A stretch of DNA of 64,000 nt from Rugamonas aquatica (GTDB taxonomy: Bacteria; Pseudomonadota; Gammaproteobacteria; Burkholderiales; Burkholderiaceae_D), in contig NZ_WHUG01000006.1 of NCBI RefSeq assembly GCF_009380215.1, forward strand, positions 248,001 through 312,000. The letters are read 5' to 3'. How positions within the stretch are numbered: position 1 is the first letter of the stretch; each line of letters begins with the position of its first letter. Positions 17,266 to 25,460 of this stretch are shown piece by piece. Below the pieces are notes generated by a model. That model was given only the letters and a program-made list of their open reading frames with translations, ran no database searches and had not been told where the DNA came from. Both the position numbers and the translations under genes were made by a program.

Positions 17266-17991
17266 TCAGTCTTCGATCAGCGTGTTGGAATAGACTTCCT
17301 GGACATCGTCCAGGGCTTCCAACGCGTCCAGCAGTTTTTGCATCTTGACGGCGTTATCGCCGGTGAACACGGTTTCGGTGGCTGGCTTCATGATGATCTC
17401 GGCCACTTCGGCCTTGAAGCCGGCGGCGTCCAGCGCATCCTTGACGGCGGCGAAGTCGTGCGGGCCGCACAGCACTTCGAAGCCGCCTTCCTCATCGGCC
17501 ACCACGTCTTCGGCGCCCGCTTCCAGCGCCACTTCCATCAGCGCGTCCTCGTTGGTGCCGGGCGCGAACAGGAACTGGCCGCAGTGCTTGAACATGAAGG
17601 CGACCGAGCCTTCGTTGCCCATGTTGCCGCCGTTTTTGTTGAAGGCGTTGCGGACCTCGGCCACCGTGCGCACGCGGTTGTCGGTCATGCAGTCGACGAT
17701 GACGGCCGCGCCGCCCACGCCATAGCCTTCGTAGCGTACTTCCTCGTAGGCCGCGCCGTCCTCGCCGCCGGTGCCGCGGGTGATCGCGCGCTGCACGTTA
17801 TCCTTCGGCATATTGGCGTCGGCCGCCTTGTCCACGGCCAGGCGCAGGCGCGGGTTGGAGGTCAGGTCGCCGCCGCCCATGCGCGCAGCAACGGTGATCT
17901 CCTTGATCAGGCGCGTCCAGATCTTGCCGCGTTTCGCGTCAGTTGCTGCTTTTTTGTGCTTGATGTTGGCCCATTTGCTGTGTCCAGCCAT
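17266..17991 (-). CDS. YebC/PmpR/TACO1-family protein
   Basis: A 241-residue protein starting [25 protein letters not shown], diagnostic for the YebC family. Members were described as transcriptional regulators (PmpR) and, for some, as ribosome-associated factors easing polyproline translation. Further signatures are [35 protein letters not shown] and [15 protein letters not shown]. It heads the minus-strand yebC-purD-hemF-nadD-rsfS-rlmH run. Which role applies here cannot be read from sequence. Confidence 0.95.
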   Translation of the reverse strand: MAGHSKWANIKHKKAATDAKRGKIWTRLIKEITVAARMGGGDLTSNPRLRLAVDKAADANMPKDNVQRAITRGTGGEDGAAYEEVRYEGYGVGGAAVIVDCMTDNRVRTVAEVRNAFNKNGGNMGNEGSVAFMFKHCGQFLFAPGTNEDALMEVALEAGAEDVVADEEGGFEVLCGPHDFAAVKDALDAAGFKAEVAEIIMKPATETVFTGDNAVKMQKLLDALEALDDVQEVYSNTLIED

Positions 17992-18045
17992 GTTCGATCT
18001 TCCTTCGGCGGTAAGTCATTGGTGTGCGGTGAGGGCGGTATTCTA

Positions 18046-19152
18046 TCATAGGGGCCAACTCAAAACCTTTTCCATCACCTCTGGCAGCTCGATTTTCGTC
18101 ACCCACGCGTCCATTTCCTTGACCAGGATGACGGCGCTGTTTTGTTGATCGATAGGCACCCATTCCGGGTTGTTTTGACGCATCAGGGCGATCACCGGCA
18201 CGTGCACGGCATTTGCCAGATGCATCACCGCCGTTTCGACGGTGATAATCAGGCTGCACAGGGCGAGCACGGCCGGCAGCTGGAAGAAGCTTTGTTCCGC
18301 CGAGAACAGATGGGTGTCTGGCGGCGCGACTTTGTCGTACAGCGCGCGCGCGGCTTGCAGTTCTTCCGGAACAACGTTGACAACAAAGCCAGCCTCGCGC
18401 CACTGCGGGTGCTTGCGCATCTCCTCGATCAGCTCGAAGCCGCGCTCCAGCGGCCAGCAGCGTTCCTCGCCCTTGGAGTAGACATTGATGAAGACCACGT
18501 TTGTTGGCAGCCCCCAGGCGGCGAACTGCTCGCGCGCATAAGTCGTCCATTGCTCGGGAATGTGGATGGTCGGGTAGCGGTCGGCCTTGGGGATGTCGAG
18601 GCCGAAGGCGTGCGTGAACCATTGCGCATAGATGTCGCTGACGTGTGGCACATTGTGTTCCTGCGACTCGTACAGCGGAATGGTGGCGTTGAATTTCAGG
18701 ATGCTGAGCTTCTTGGACAATTCAAAGAAACGGTATTTCTGTTTTTTCAGGCCGACGATGAAGCCGCGAGGGCTGATCTCCCGCGTCAGCCGCGCATAGC
18801 GGTGGCAAGCCATGTGCGTCAGCGACACCACCAGCGGGTAGTCTTCGCGCTGGGCCTTGGCGATGGATTGCGCATGCAGCGCGGGGCTGTAGTTCTGGGC
18901 GTAGACCTCGTCGATGTAGGGGCTGGCGGCCAGCCAGTCGTACAGCGAGTAGTTCTTCAGGTGCGGCCAGTCCGCCGGGTTGGCCGAGCGCCGGCGCTCA
19001 TCGACCCACAGGTGGATTTCCAGGTGAGGGTGGGCGCGCTTCAAAGCCTTGAAACACATCTGCATGTAAGTAAAGTCGCCGATCGCCATATGCGTGACGA
19101 CCAGGATTTTTTTGGCTTTTGCAAGCAGCGGGGCGGGGATGAGTTGTTTCAA
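18046..19152 (-). CDS. Family 9 glycosyltransferase (heptosyltransferase-like)
   Basis: A 368-residue GT-B transferase of the heptosyltransferase superfamily, normally acting at the inner membrane on the lipopolysaccharide core. The N-terminal Rossmann half starts KKILVVTHMAIGDFTYMQMCFKALKRAHP. The C-terminal donor-binding half has VFINVYSKGEERCWPLERGFELIEEM and the ETAVMHLANAVHVPVIALM block, comparable to the D-x-G-xxHLAAALGxP motif of heptosyltransferases with Glu-Thr-Ala replacing the usual acid-x-Gly. It stands alone, without other LPS genes nearby. The sugar and acceptor are unknown. Confidence 0.85.
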   Translation of the reverse strand: MKQLIPAPLLAKAKKILVVTHMAIGDFTYMQMCFKALKRAHPHLEIHLWVDERRRSANPADWPHLKNYSLYDWLAASPYIDEVYAQNYSPALHAQSIAKAQREDYPLVVSLTHMACHRYARLTREISPRGFIVGLKKQKYRFFELSKKLSILKFNATIPLYESQEHNVPHVSDIYAQWFTHAFGLDIPKADRYPTIHIPEQWTTYAREQFAAWGLPTNVVFINVYSKGEERCWPLERGFELIEEMRKHPQWREAGFVVNVVPEELQAARALYDKVAPPDTHLFSAEQSFFQLPAVLALCSLIITVETAVMHLANAVHVPVIALMRQNNPEWVPIDQQNSAVILVKEMDAWVTKIELPEVMEKVLSWPL

Positions 19153-19301
19153 TTGGATGCAGTGAAGAAGTAGAAATTAAACTAAGTGAACAGTTTAGCG
19201 TAAAGTCCACACTAGAGGCCTTCCTCCATTTTTTGTAGGGACGCTGTCATATCCTCCTGCTACGATTTATCTTTTAACATCACTGGTATTGCGGAGCAGA
19301 C

Positions 19302-21839
19302 ATGGACAGAAGGCAGTTTCTCAAGTACGGCAGCTTTATCACGGTATCGGTCGCCTCGGGCGCCGGACTGACAGCCTGTGGCGGCAGCAGCTCCGCATCC
19401 GCCGATGGCAGCGCCACCGATCTGCCGCTGGCCAGCGGCGCCTGGAAGTTCCCGCAGAGCGTAGCCTCCGGCGATCCGCGCAACGATAGCATCATGCTGT
19501 GGACCCGCGCCGTGCCGGCAGCGGCCGACGGCGTGGCCCCGGCGCCGACCGCATCGGACAGCGCGATCCGCCTGGTGATGACCGCCGCCGACAACAGCAC
19601 GGCCCTGGGCAGCAGCGCGGCCCTCAGCGGCGCCACCGTGGTCGACATCAAGCTGCCTTTGCAGTCGCAATTTGACAACACCGTGCGCCACAAGGTCACG
19701 GGCCTGAATCCGAACACCGTCTACTTCTACCAGTTCGTCGCCGGCGACACGCGTTCCAACGTCGGCCGCTGCAAGACCGCGCCGGCCGTCGATGCCGATG
19801 TCTCGCAACTGCAATTTGCCTACATGACCTGCCAGGACTGGAGCGTCAACCACTGGGGTGCGATGAGCAGCATCGTCGGCGAGAACCTCGACTTCATCGT
19901 CCACCTGGGCGACTACATCTACGAAACCGTGGGCGAAGACTTCCAGCTGGGCGCGGTGGAATCGCGCCACGACGCGCTCACGCTGCCGGATGGCGCCTTC
20001 AAGAGCGGCACCTCGGGCGCCAAGTACGCCACCACGCTGGCCGACTACCGCTACCTGTACAAAAAATACCGCACCGATACGCGCCTGCAGGCGTTGCACG
20101 AGCGCTTCGCCTTCATCGCCATCTGGGACGACCACGAGTTCTCCGACGACGCCTGGCAGGATGCGCAGACCTACGACGGCACCTTCAGCACCACCGACGG
20201 CTCGGACCTGCACCAGACCGGCCGCCGCCGCAACGCCAACCAGGCGTGGTTCGAATACATGCCGGCCGACGTCAATCTCGACAGCGCCACCACCAGCTTC
20301 CAGAACATCAAGATCTACCGCGACTTCCAGTTCGGTAAGCTGATGCAGCTGGTGATGACCGACGAACGCCTGTACCGCAACGACCACGTGATTCCGGAAT
20401 CGGCAGTCAATCCGGCCACCGGCTTGCCGCTGGGCCGCATCGGCGCGCGCTACCTGGTGCCGCAGGACGTGTACAACACGGTGGAAGCGCAGAAGATGGC
20501 CGGCGCCACCACCATCGGCCTGGCCTCGCCGCTGGACACCGTGTCGATCCTGGGCTCGACCCAGCGCCAGTGGTGGATGGACAAGATGAAGACCGCCACC
20601 GCGACCTGGAAACTGTGGGGCAATGAAGTATCGCTGCTGCGCATGGGCCTGAGCGGTGTCGACGCCATCGCCACGCTGCTGGCGCTGAACGCGGTGCCGA
20701 CCATCGCCGCATCGATCGGCAGCACCATCACCGCGACCGGCGGTAACATCCCGCTGGCCGGCGCCATCGTCGCCGCGGCGACCGCAGGCGCCACGCCGGC
20801 GCTGGCGCAAGCCGGCGCGGTAGCTGCCTTCACCAGCTACTCCAAAGGCGGCGACGCGGCGGCGCAAGGCGCGGCTGCGGTAGCTGCCGGCTTGAGCGCG
20901 GCGCAGGCCGGCATCGCTGTGGCCACGCTAAAGGCGATCATCGACGCCAATCGCGGCATCGCCGGCGCCACACCGGCGCAGCTGGCTGCGGCCGGCGCGC
21001 AGACCATCGCCTTCGGCTACATCAAACCGGACATCCAGGCCAAGAAGGCTGATTCGGCCTTTGTCGCCGCGTCGGGCAAGAAGGCACAGCTGGCGCCGTT
21101 CTTCGCGCGCTTCCTGCTCAACTGCGACCAGTGGGACGGTTACAACAGCGAGCGCAAGGCGCTGATGGCCCACCTGAAGACCAACAGCATCGGCAATGTG
21201 GTGGCGATCACCGGCGACATCCACGCCTTCTTCGCCGGCACCGTCAACGACGACTTCGACGCCACCGGCGGCGGCACGCCGGTGATGGTGGACCTGGTCT
21301 CGGCCGGCATCAGCTCGGACTCGTTCTTCAGCTACCTGCGCGACGCCGCGTCGGCGCTGGGCGATATCGCCACGCTGGTGTCGTACCCGCTGGCGATCCC
21401 GGTCACGGGCCTGGGCACGCTGAGCATCTCGATCAACCTGCTGGACTACACCATGGGCAAGGCCGCGCCGACCGTGGCCAGCCTGCTGGAGCAGGTGCGC
21501 GTGCAGGTGCGCGGCGCGCTGGGCGCCAAGGGCTTGCCGGAAGTGCAGCTGGATCCGACCACCAGCGCGGTGCTGGCCGGTTTGCAGGCCAACAGCGATT
21601 TCAACACCTCGCTGCTGGCGCTGGCGCAGCAGTTGTCCGGCCTGGGCAACAACCCGTGGATCAAGCATCTGAACACCGATGCGCAAGGCTTCACGCTGGT
21701 GACGCTGACCCCGGGCAAGCTGGTGGCGCAGTTCAAGCAGGTCAACAAGCTGGTAGGCGGCAACGCCCCGACCAGCGTAGTAGCCCGCGTCACCACCGCC
21801 ACCGTGACGGCTGGCGCGGCGGCTGTGGCCATCAGCTAG
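19302..21839 (+). CDS. PhoD-like phosphatase/phosphodiesterase, Tat lipoprotein
   Basis: An 845-residue extracytoplasmic metallophosphatase. The N-terminus MDRRQFLKYGSF is a twin-arginine signal and LTAC at 23-26 is a lipobox, so it is probably a Tat-exported lipoprotein. A fibronectin-like PhoD N domain (FPQSVASGDPRNDSIMLWTRA) precedes the catalytic domain: YMTCQDW, DFIVHLGDYIYET, IWDDHEFSDDAW and ITGDIHAFFAG, the Fe/Ca-binding residues of PhoD. Between about residues 445 and 570 lies an Ala/Gly-rich stretch that splits the catalytic domain and makes the protein about 300 residues longer than typical PhoD. It would release phosphate from phosphodiesters or monoesters. Confidence 0.9.
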   Translation: MDRRQFLKYGSFITVSVASGAGLTACGGSSSASADGSATDLPLASGAWKFPQSVASGDPRNDSIMLWTRAVPAAADGVAPAPTASDSAIRLVMTAADNSTALGSSAALSGATVVDIKLPLQSQFDNTVRHKVTGLNPNTVYFYQFVAGDTRSNVGRCKTAPAVDADVSQLQFAYMTCQDWSVNHWGAMSSIVGENLDFIVHLGDYIYETVGEDFQLGAVESRHDALTLPDGAFKSGTSGAKYATTLADYRYLYKKYRTDTRLQALHERFAFIAIWDDHEFSDDAWQDAQTYDGTFSTTDGSDLHQTGRRRNANQAWFEYMPADVNLDSATTSFQNIKIYRDFQFGKLMQLVMTDERLYRNDHVIPESAVNPATGLPLGRIGARYLVPQDVYNTVEAQKMAGATTIGLASPLDTVSILGSTQRQWWMDKMKTATATWKLWGNEVSLLRMGLSGVDAIATLLALNAVPTIAASIGSTITATGGNIPLAGAIVAAATAGATPALAQAGAVAAFTSYSKGGDAAAQGAAAVAAGLSAAQAGIAVATLKAIIDANRGIAGATPAQLAAAGAQTIAFGYIKPDIQAKKADSAFVAASGKKAQLAPFFARFLLNCDQWDGYNSERKALMAHLKTNSIGNVVAITGDIHAFFAGTVNDDFDATGGGTPVMVDLVSAGISSDSFFSYLRDAASALGDIATLVSYPLAIPVTGLGTLSISINLLDYTMGKAAPTVASLLEQVRVQVRGALGAKGLPEVQLDPTTSAVLAGLQANSDFNTSLLALAQQLSGLGNNPWIKHLNTDAQGFTLVTLTPGKLVAQFKQVNKLVGGNAPTSVVARVTTATVTAGAAAVAIS

Positions 21840-21844
21840 TCCCT

Positions 21845-21924
21845 CGTCATTCCCGCGAAAGCGGGAATCTATACGTCGCGTCCAGTCAAGCGTTCTATGG
21901 ATTCCCGCCTGCGCGGGAATGACG
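21845..21924. repeat. REP-like paired inverted repeat
   Basis: Two GC-rich hairpins, CATTCCCGCGAAAGCGGGAA (from 21848) and GATTCCCGCCTGCGCGGGAA (from 21900), form a larger inverted repeat because the outer arms CGTCATTCCCGC and GCGGGAATGACG are complementary. This is the usual form of proteobacterial REP/BIME elements between genes. It lies directly after the phoD-like stop and may attenuate readthrough into the transporter gene. Confidence 0.85.
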
Positions 21925-21972
21925 TTTTGAGCGCCGCCAGCGGCGCTGTCCGTTTGCCCGTACAATTCCGGT

Positions 21973-22881
21973 ATGGACAAAAGCTTCACGGACAGCGCGC
22001 CGGCGCGTGCCGCCTATTTGGGCGGCTTGGGTATCGCCATCGGCGGGGCGGTTCTGTTCTCGACCAAGGCGGTGGTGGCCAAGCTGCTGTACCGCTATCA
22101 GATCGACGCCGTCACCCTGATCGCCTTCCGCATGATCTTCTCGCTGCCGGTGTTCGCCGCCGTCGCGCTGTGGAAGATGCGCACCGAAGCGCCACTGTCC
22201 AATGCCGACCGCTGGCGCATCGTCGGCCTCGGACTGGTCGGCTACTACCTCTCCAGCTTCCTCGATTTCCTCGGCCTGCAATACATCTCGGTCGGCCTCG
22301 AACGGCTGATCCTGTTCCTGACGCCCACCTTCGTGCTGCTGATCTCCTCCACGCTGCTCAAGCACCACATCAGTCGCAAACAGTGGCTGGCGCTGCTGAC
22401 CTCCTACTGCGGCATCGTCTTCGTCTTCCTGCATGACCTCAACAGCGGCAGCCGCAACGTGATGCTGGGCGCCGCGCTGGTCACAGGTTCTGCCGCCGCC
22501 TACGCCGTCTACCTGCTGCTGTCGGGCGAGATGGTCAAGCGGCTCGGCGCGCTGCGGCTGGTGTCGTATGCGATGTGCGTCTCCAGCGCGGCCTGCATCG
22601 GCCAGTTCTTCCTGCTGCGGCCCGCGTCCGGCCTGGTCCAGCCGCTGCCGGTGTACGGCCTGTCGCTGGTCAACGGCATCCTGTGCACGGTGATGCCGGT
22701 GTTTATGACCATGGCCGCCGTCGAACGCATCGGCCCAGGCACCGCCTCGCAGGCTGGTATGATCGGCCCCGTTTCCACACTGTTTTTGGGGGCGCTGCTG
22801 CTGGGCGAACCTGTCACCTCCTGGCAGTTGGGAGGCACCGTGCTGGTGCTGGCCGGGATATATCTGCTGTCAAAAAAATAG
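21973..22881 (+). CDS. EamA/DMT-superfamily transporter
   Basis: A 302-residue inner-membrane protein with about ten hydrophobic segments in two EamA repeats. The first starts LGGLGIAIGGAVLFSTKAVVAKLLYR and the second LGAALVTGSAAAYAVYLLLSGEMVK. Each repeat ends with the family's Gly/Pro-rich helix, for example GTASQAGMIGPVSTLFLGALLLGEPV. Such transporters export metabolites or amino acids; the substrate is unknown. mgsA starts 9 bp downstream, so the two are probably cotranscribed. Confidence 0.9.
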   Translation: MDKSFTDSAPARAAYLGGLGIAIGGAVLFSTKAVVAKLLYRYQIDAVTLIAFRMIFSLPVFAAVALWKMRTEAPLSNADRWRIVGLGLVGYYLSSFLDFLGLQYISVGLERLILFLTPTFVLLISSTLLKHHISRKQWLALLTSYCGIVFVFLHDLNSGSRNVMLGAALVTGSAAAYAVYLLLSGEMVKRLGALRLVSYAMCVSSAACIGQFFLLRPASGLVQPLPVYGLSLVNGILCTVMPVFMTMAAVERIGPGTASQAGMIGPVSTLFLGALLLGEPVTSWQLGGTVLVLAGIYLLSKK

Positions 22882-22890
22882 GATCAGAAC

Positions 22891-23277
22891 ATGAAAACCC
22901 GCATTGCCCTGATTGCCCACGACAAGAAAAAAGACGACATGATCGCGCTGGCCGGCGAATACAAGGCCTTCCTCTCGACCTGCACGCTGACCGCCACCGG
23001 CACCACCGGCGGCCGCCTGGCCAATGAACTGGGCCTGACGGTGGACCGCAAGCATTCGGGCCCGTTCGGCGGCGACTTGCAGATCGGCTCCATGCTGGTC
23101 GAAGGCGAGATCGATTGCGTGATCTTCCTGCGCGACCCGATGACGCCGCAGCCGCACGAACCGGACATCAACGCGCTGGTGCGCGCCTGCGACGTGCACA
23201 ACACGCCGTGCGCCACCAACGTCTCGTCGGCGCACCTGGTGCTGTCGCAGCTGCAGCAGCGCGCCGCAGCGGCCTGA
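22891..23277 (+). CDS. mgsA: Methylglyoxal synthase
   Basis: A 128-residue cytoplasmic enzyme converting dihydroxyacetone phosphate to methylglyoxal and phosphate. Signature blocks are [56 protein letters not shown] and [11 protein letters not shown]; the catalytic Asp lies in GGD. The C-terminus is somewhat shorter than in E. coli, as usual for this clade. It follows a DMT transporter and precedes a quinone oxidoreductase. Confidence 0.96.
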   Translation: MKTRIALIAHDKKKDDMIALAGEYKAFLSTCTLTATGTTGGRLANELGLTVDRKHSGPFGGDLQIGSMLVEGEIDCVIFLRDPMTPQPHEPDINALVRACDVHNTPCATNVSSAHLVLSQLQQRAAAA

Positions 23278-23325
23278 CCGGCGCTACACTCTTCGCATAC
23301 AGCACACCGCACACTGGAGGCAGAC

Positions 23326-24300
23326 ATGACCAAGGCAATCCGCATCAACCGCGTCGGCGGCCCGGAAGTAATGGAACTGGTGGACGTGGAACTGGGCCCG
23401 CCCGGTCCCGGCGAAGCGCAGGTGCGCCATGAGGCGATAGGCCTGAACTTCATCGACGTCTACTTCCGCACCGGCCTGTATCCTCAGCCGCTGCCGGGTG
23501 GCCTGGGCATGGAAGGCGCGGGCGTGGTCGAGGCGGTGGGCGAGGGCGTGACCGAGGTGCAGGTGGGCGACCGCGTGGCCTACGCGGGCCGCCCTATCGG
23601 CGCCTATGCCGAGGCGCGCAATATGCCGGCCTCGCAGTTGCTGGTGCTGCCGGAGAAAATCGGCTTCGACACGGCGGCCGCGATGATGCTGCAAGGCCTG
23701 ACGGTGCAATACCTGTTTCACCGCACGGTGCCGCTGAAGGCCGGCGACACCATCCTGTTCCACGCGGCGGCCGGCGGCGTAGGGCTGATCGCCTGCCAGT
23801 GGGCCAAGGTGATGGGCGTGACGCTGATCGGCACCGTGGGCTCCGAAGAGAAGGCGGCGCTGGCCACCGAGAATGGCGCGCACCACGTCATCAACTACAA
23901 CAAGGAAAACTTCACCGAGCGGGTGAAGGAGATCACCGGCGGCAAAGGCGTATCGGCGGTGTACGACTCGATCGGCAAGGATACCTTCATCGGTTCGCTC
24001 GATTGCCTGCAGCCGCTGGGCACGATGGTCAGCTTCGGCAACGCCTCCGGGCCGGTGCCGCCGTTCAGCCTGGGCGAACTGGCCAGCCGTGGTTCGCTGT
24101 TCATCACGCGGCCTTCGCTGATGTCCTACATGGCCAAGCGCGAAGACCTGGAGGCGGCGGCGAAATCGCTGTTCGGCGTGGTCGCCAGCGGCGAAGTCAA
24201 GATCGACATCCGCCAGCGCTATGCCCTGGCCGACGTGGCCCAGGCCCACACCGAGCTGGAAGCGCGCAAGACCACCGGTTCCTCTATCCTGCTGCCCTGA
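23326..24300 (+). CDS. Zinc-independent NADPH:quinone oxidoreductase (QOR-like MDR)
   Basis: A 324-residue medium-chain reductase. The N-terminal GroES-like half has GLNFIDVYFRTGLYPQPLPGGLGMEGAGVVEAVGEGV. The Rossmann half has TILFHAAAGGVGLIACQWAK, the AAxGGVG nucleotide motif of quinone reductases. The zinc ligands of true alcohol dehydrogenases are missing. It would reduce quinones or enals with NADPH. Its last 17 bases overlap the convergent GlxA-type regulator. A role in reducing reactive carbonyls beside mgsA is possible but not shown. Confidence 0.92.
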   Translation: MTKAIRINRVGGPEVMELVDVELGPPGPGEAQVRHEAIGLNFIDVYFRTGLYPQPLPGGLGMEGAGVVEAVGEGVTEVQVGDRVAYAGRPIGAYAEARNMPASQLLVLPEKIGFDTAAAMMLQGLTVQYLFHRTVPLKAGDTILFHAAAGGVGLIACQWAKVMGVTLIGTVGSEEKAALATENGAHHVINYNKENFTERVKEITGGKGVSAVYDSIGKDTFIGSLDCLQPLGTMVSFGNASGPVPPFSLGELASRGSLFITRPSLMSYMAKREDLEAAAKSLFGVVASGEVKIDIRQRYALADVAQAHTELEARKTTGSSILLP

Positions 24301-25267
24301 ACGCGCGCCGGTAGCCGGAGGGACTGACGCCGGCCAGCCGGCGGAAGTGGTGGCGGAACGATTCCTCCGAACAGAAGCCGGCCCGCTCGCAGATGTGCGC
24401 GAGCGTGGCGCGTGGCGTCTCCAGCATCTGCTTGGCCAGCGACACCCGCTCGCGCAGCAGCCATTCATACGGCGACAGGCCGGTGGTTTCGTGGAACTGC
24501 CGTTGCAGCGTGCGCGGGCTCATGGCCGCCTCGCGCGCCAGCGTGGCCAGCGTGTGCGGCTGGTTCAGATTGTCCTTGAGTTCTTCGATCAGCTTGTCCA
24601 GGCGGCCGCGTTCATCGCCGTGGCGATGGCTGTGCACTGGCCGCCGTCCGCGCTGCGCCTGTGCGCCGTCGCGATGCGGCTGCACGATCAAGCGCTGCGC
24701 CACGCGCGCAGCGACGCCGTGACCGTAATCCATCGCCACCAGGTAGAGCATCAAGTCCAGGCCCGCTGCTGAACCGGCCGATGTCAGGATCTGCCCTTCG
24801 TCCACGTACAGCGCATTCGGTTCGATCTCGATGGCGGGAAAGCGGCGTTTGAGTTTTTCCGCCAGGCGCCAGTGGGTGGTGGCGCGGCGGCCGTCCAGCA
24901 AACCGGCCCAGGCCAGCACGAACGCGCCTGAGCAGATCGAGCACAGACGCGCACCGCGTGCATGGGCGGCGCGCAGCTTGTCTAGCAGCGCGGCAGGCGG
25001 CGCTTCGTCTGGATCGCGCCAGCCGGGAATGATGATGGTGTCTGCCTGGTCCAGCATGTCCAATGTGTGTGGTGCGGCGAACTGCATGCCGCCGCTGGAG
25101 CGCAGCATGCCGCGCTCCGCCGAGCAGACTTCGAAGCGATACCAGTCCACGTCCAGCTCGGGACGCGGCAGCGCGAAGATCTCCGTCACGCAGCCGAATT
25201 CGAACGTGCCCAGCCTGTCGTATGCCAGCGCCACCACCAGCTGATTTTTTTTCAGGTCATCATCCAT
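24284..25267 (-). CDS. GlxA-family transcriptional regulator (DJ-1/PfpI-like domain plus AraC HTH)
   Basis: A 327-residue regulator. Residues 1-185 form a class I glutamine amidotransferase-like/DJ-1 fold (VALAYDRLGTFEFGCVTEIFALP, GARLCSICSGAFVLAWAGLLDGRRATTHW) used as a sensor. The C-terminal 100 residues are an AraC HTH pair (TLATLAREAAMSPRTLQRQFHETTG and THICERAGFCSEESFRHHFRR-like segments). The start at 25267 gives MDDDLKKNQLVVALAYDR; the earlier in-frame start at 25327 adds 20 unconvincing residues. It is divergent from a TonB receptor gene and is a possible regulator of it. Confidence 0.92.
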   Translation of the reverse strand: MDDDLKKNQLVVALAYDRLGTFEFGCVTEIFALPRPELDVDWYRFEVCSAERGMLRSSGGMQFAAPHTLDMLDQADTIIIPGWRDPDEAPPAALLDKLRAAHARGARLCSICSGAFVLAWAGLLDGRRATTHWRLAEKLKRRFPAIEIEPNALYVDEGQILTSAGSAAGLDLMLYLVAMDYGHGVAARVAQRLIVQPHRDGAQAQRGRRPVHSHRHGDERGRLDKLIEELKDNLNQPHTLATLAREAAMSPRTLQRQFHETTGLSPYEWLLRERVSLAKQMLETPRATLAHICERAGFCSEESFRHHFRRLAGVSPSGYRRAFRAAG

Positions 25268-25460
25268 AGTCCATTCAATTCGCGTAGCCCTGTGAGTGAT
25301 GCTAAGCGAGCCGGCGCGTGATGACAAAGTATTTAAATCGTATAGCTTATGCGGTTTTTGGTGGCGTGATCTTGCCGTTAAACGGCCATTTACCCAATGG
25401 CTGCAAGGCTTTCTTTCACCGATAATTTTTTCCAGGCCGTTTCATCACACCAGGATAAAA

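Noticed and set aside
15049..18051. 1000-codon open frame on the plus strand
   Set aside because: Antisense to hemF, purD and yebC; His/Arg/Gln/Val-rich shadow caused by high GC at codon third positions.
21845..21924. Possible CRISPR-like repeat
   Set aside because: Only one pair of inverted hairpins, with no spacer array; it is a REP-type element. No CRISPR array was seen anywhere in the window.
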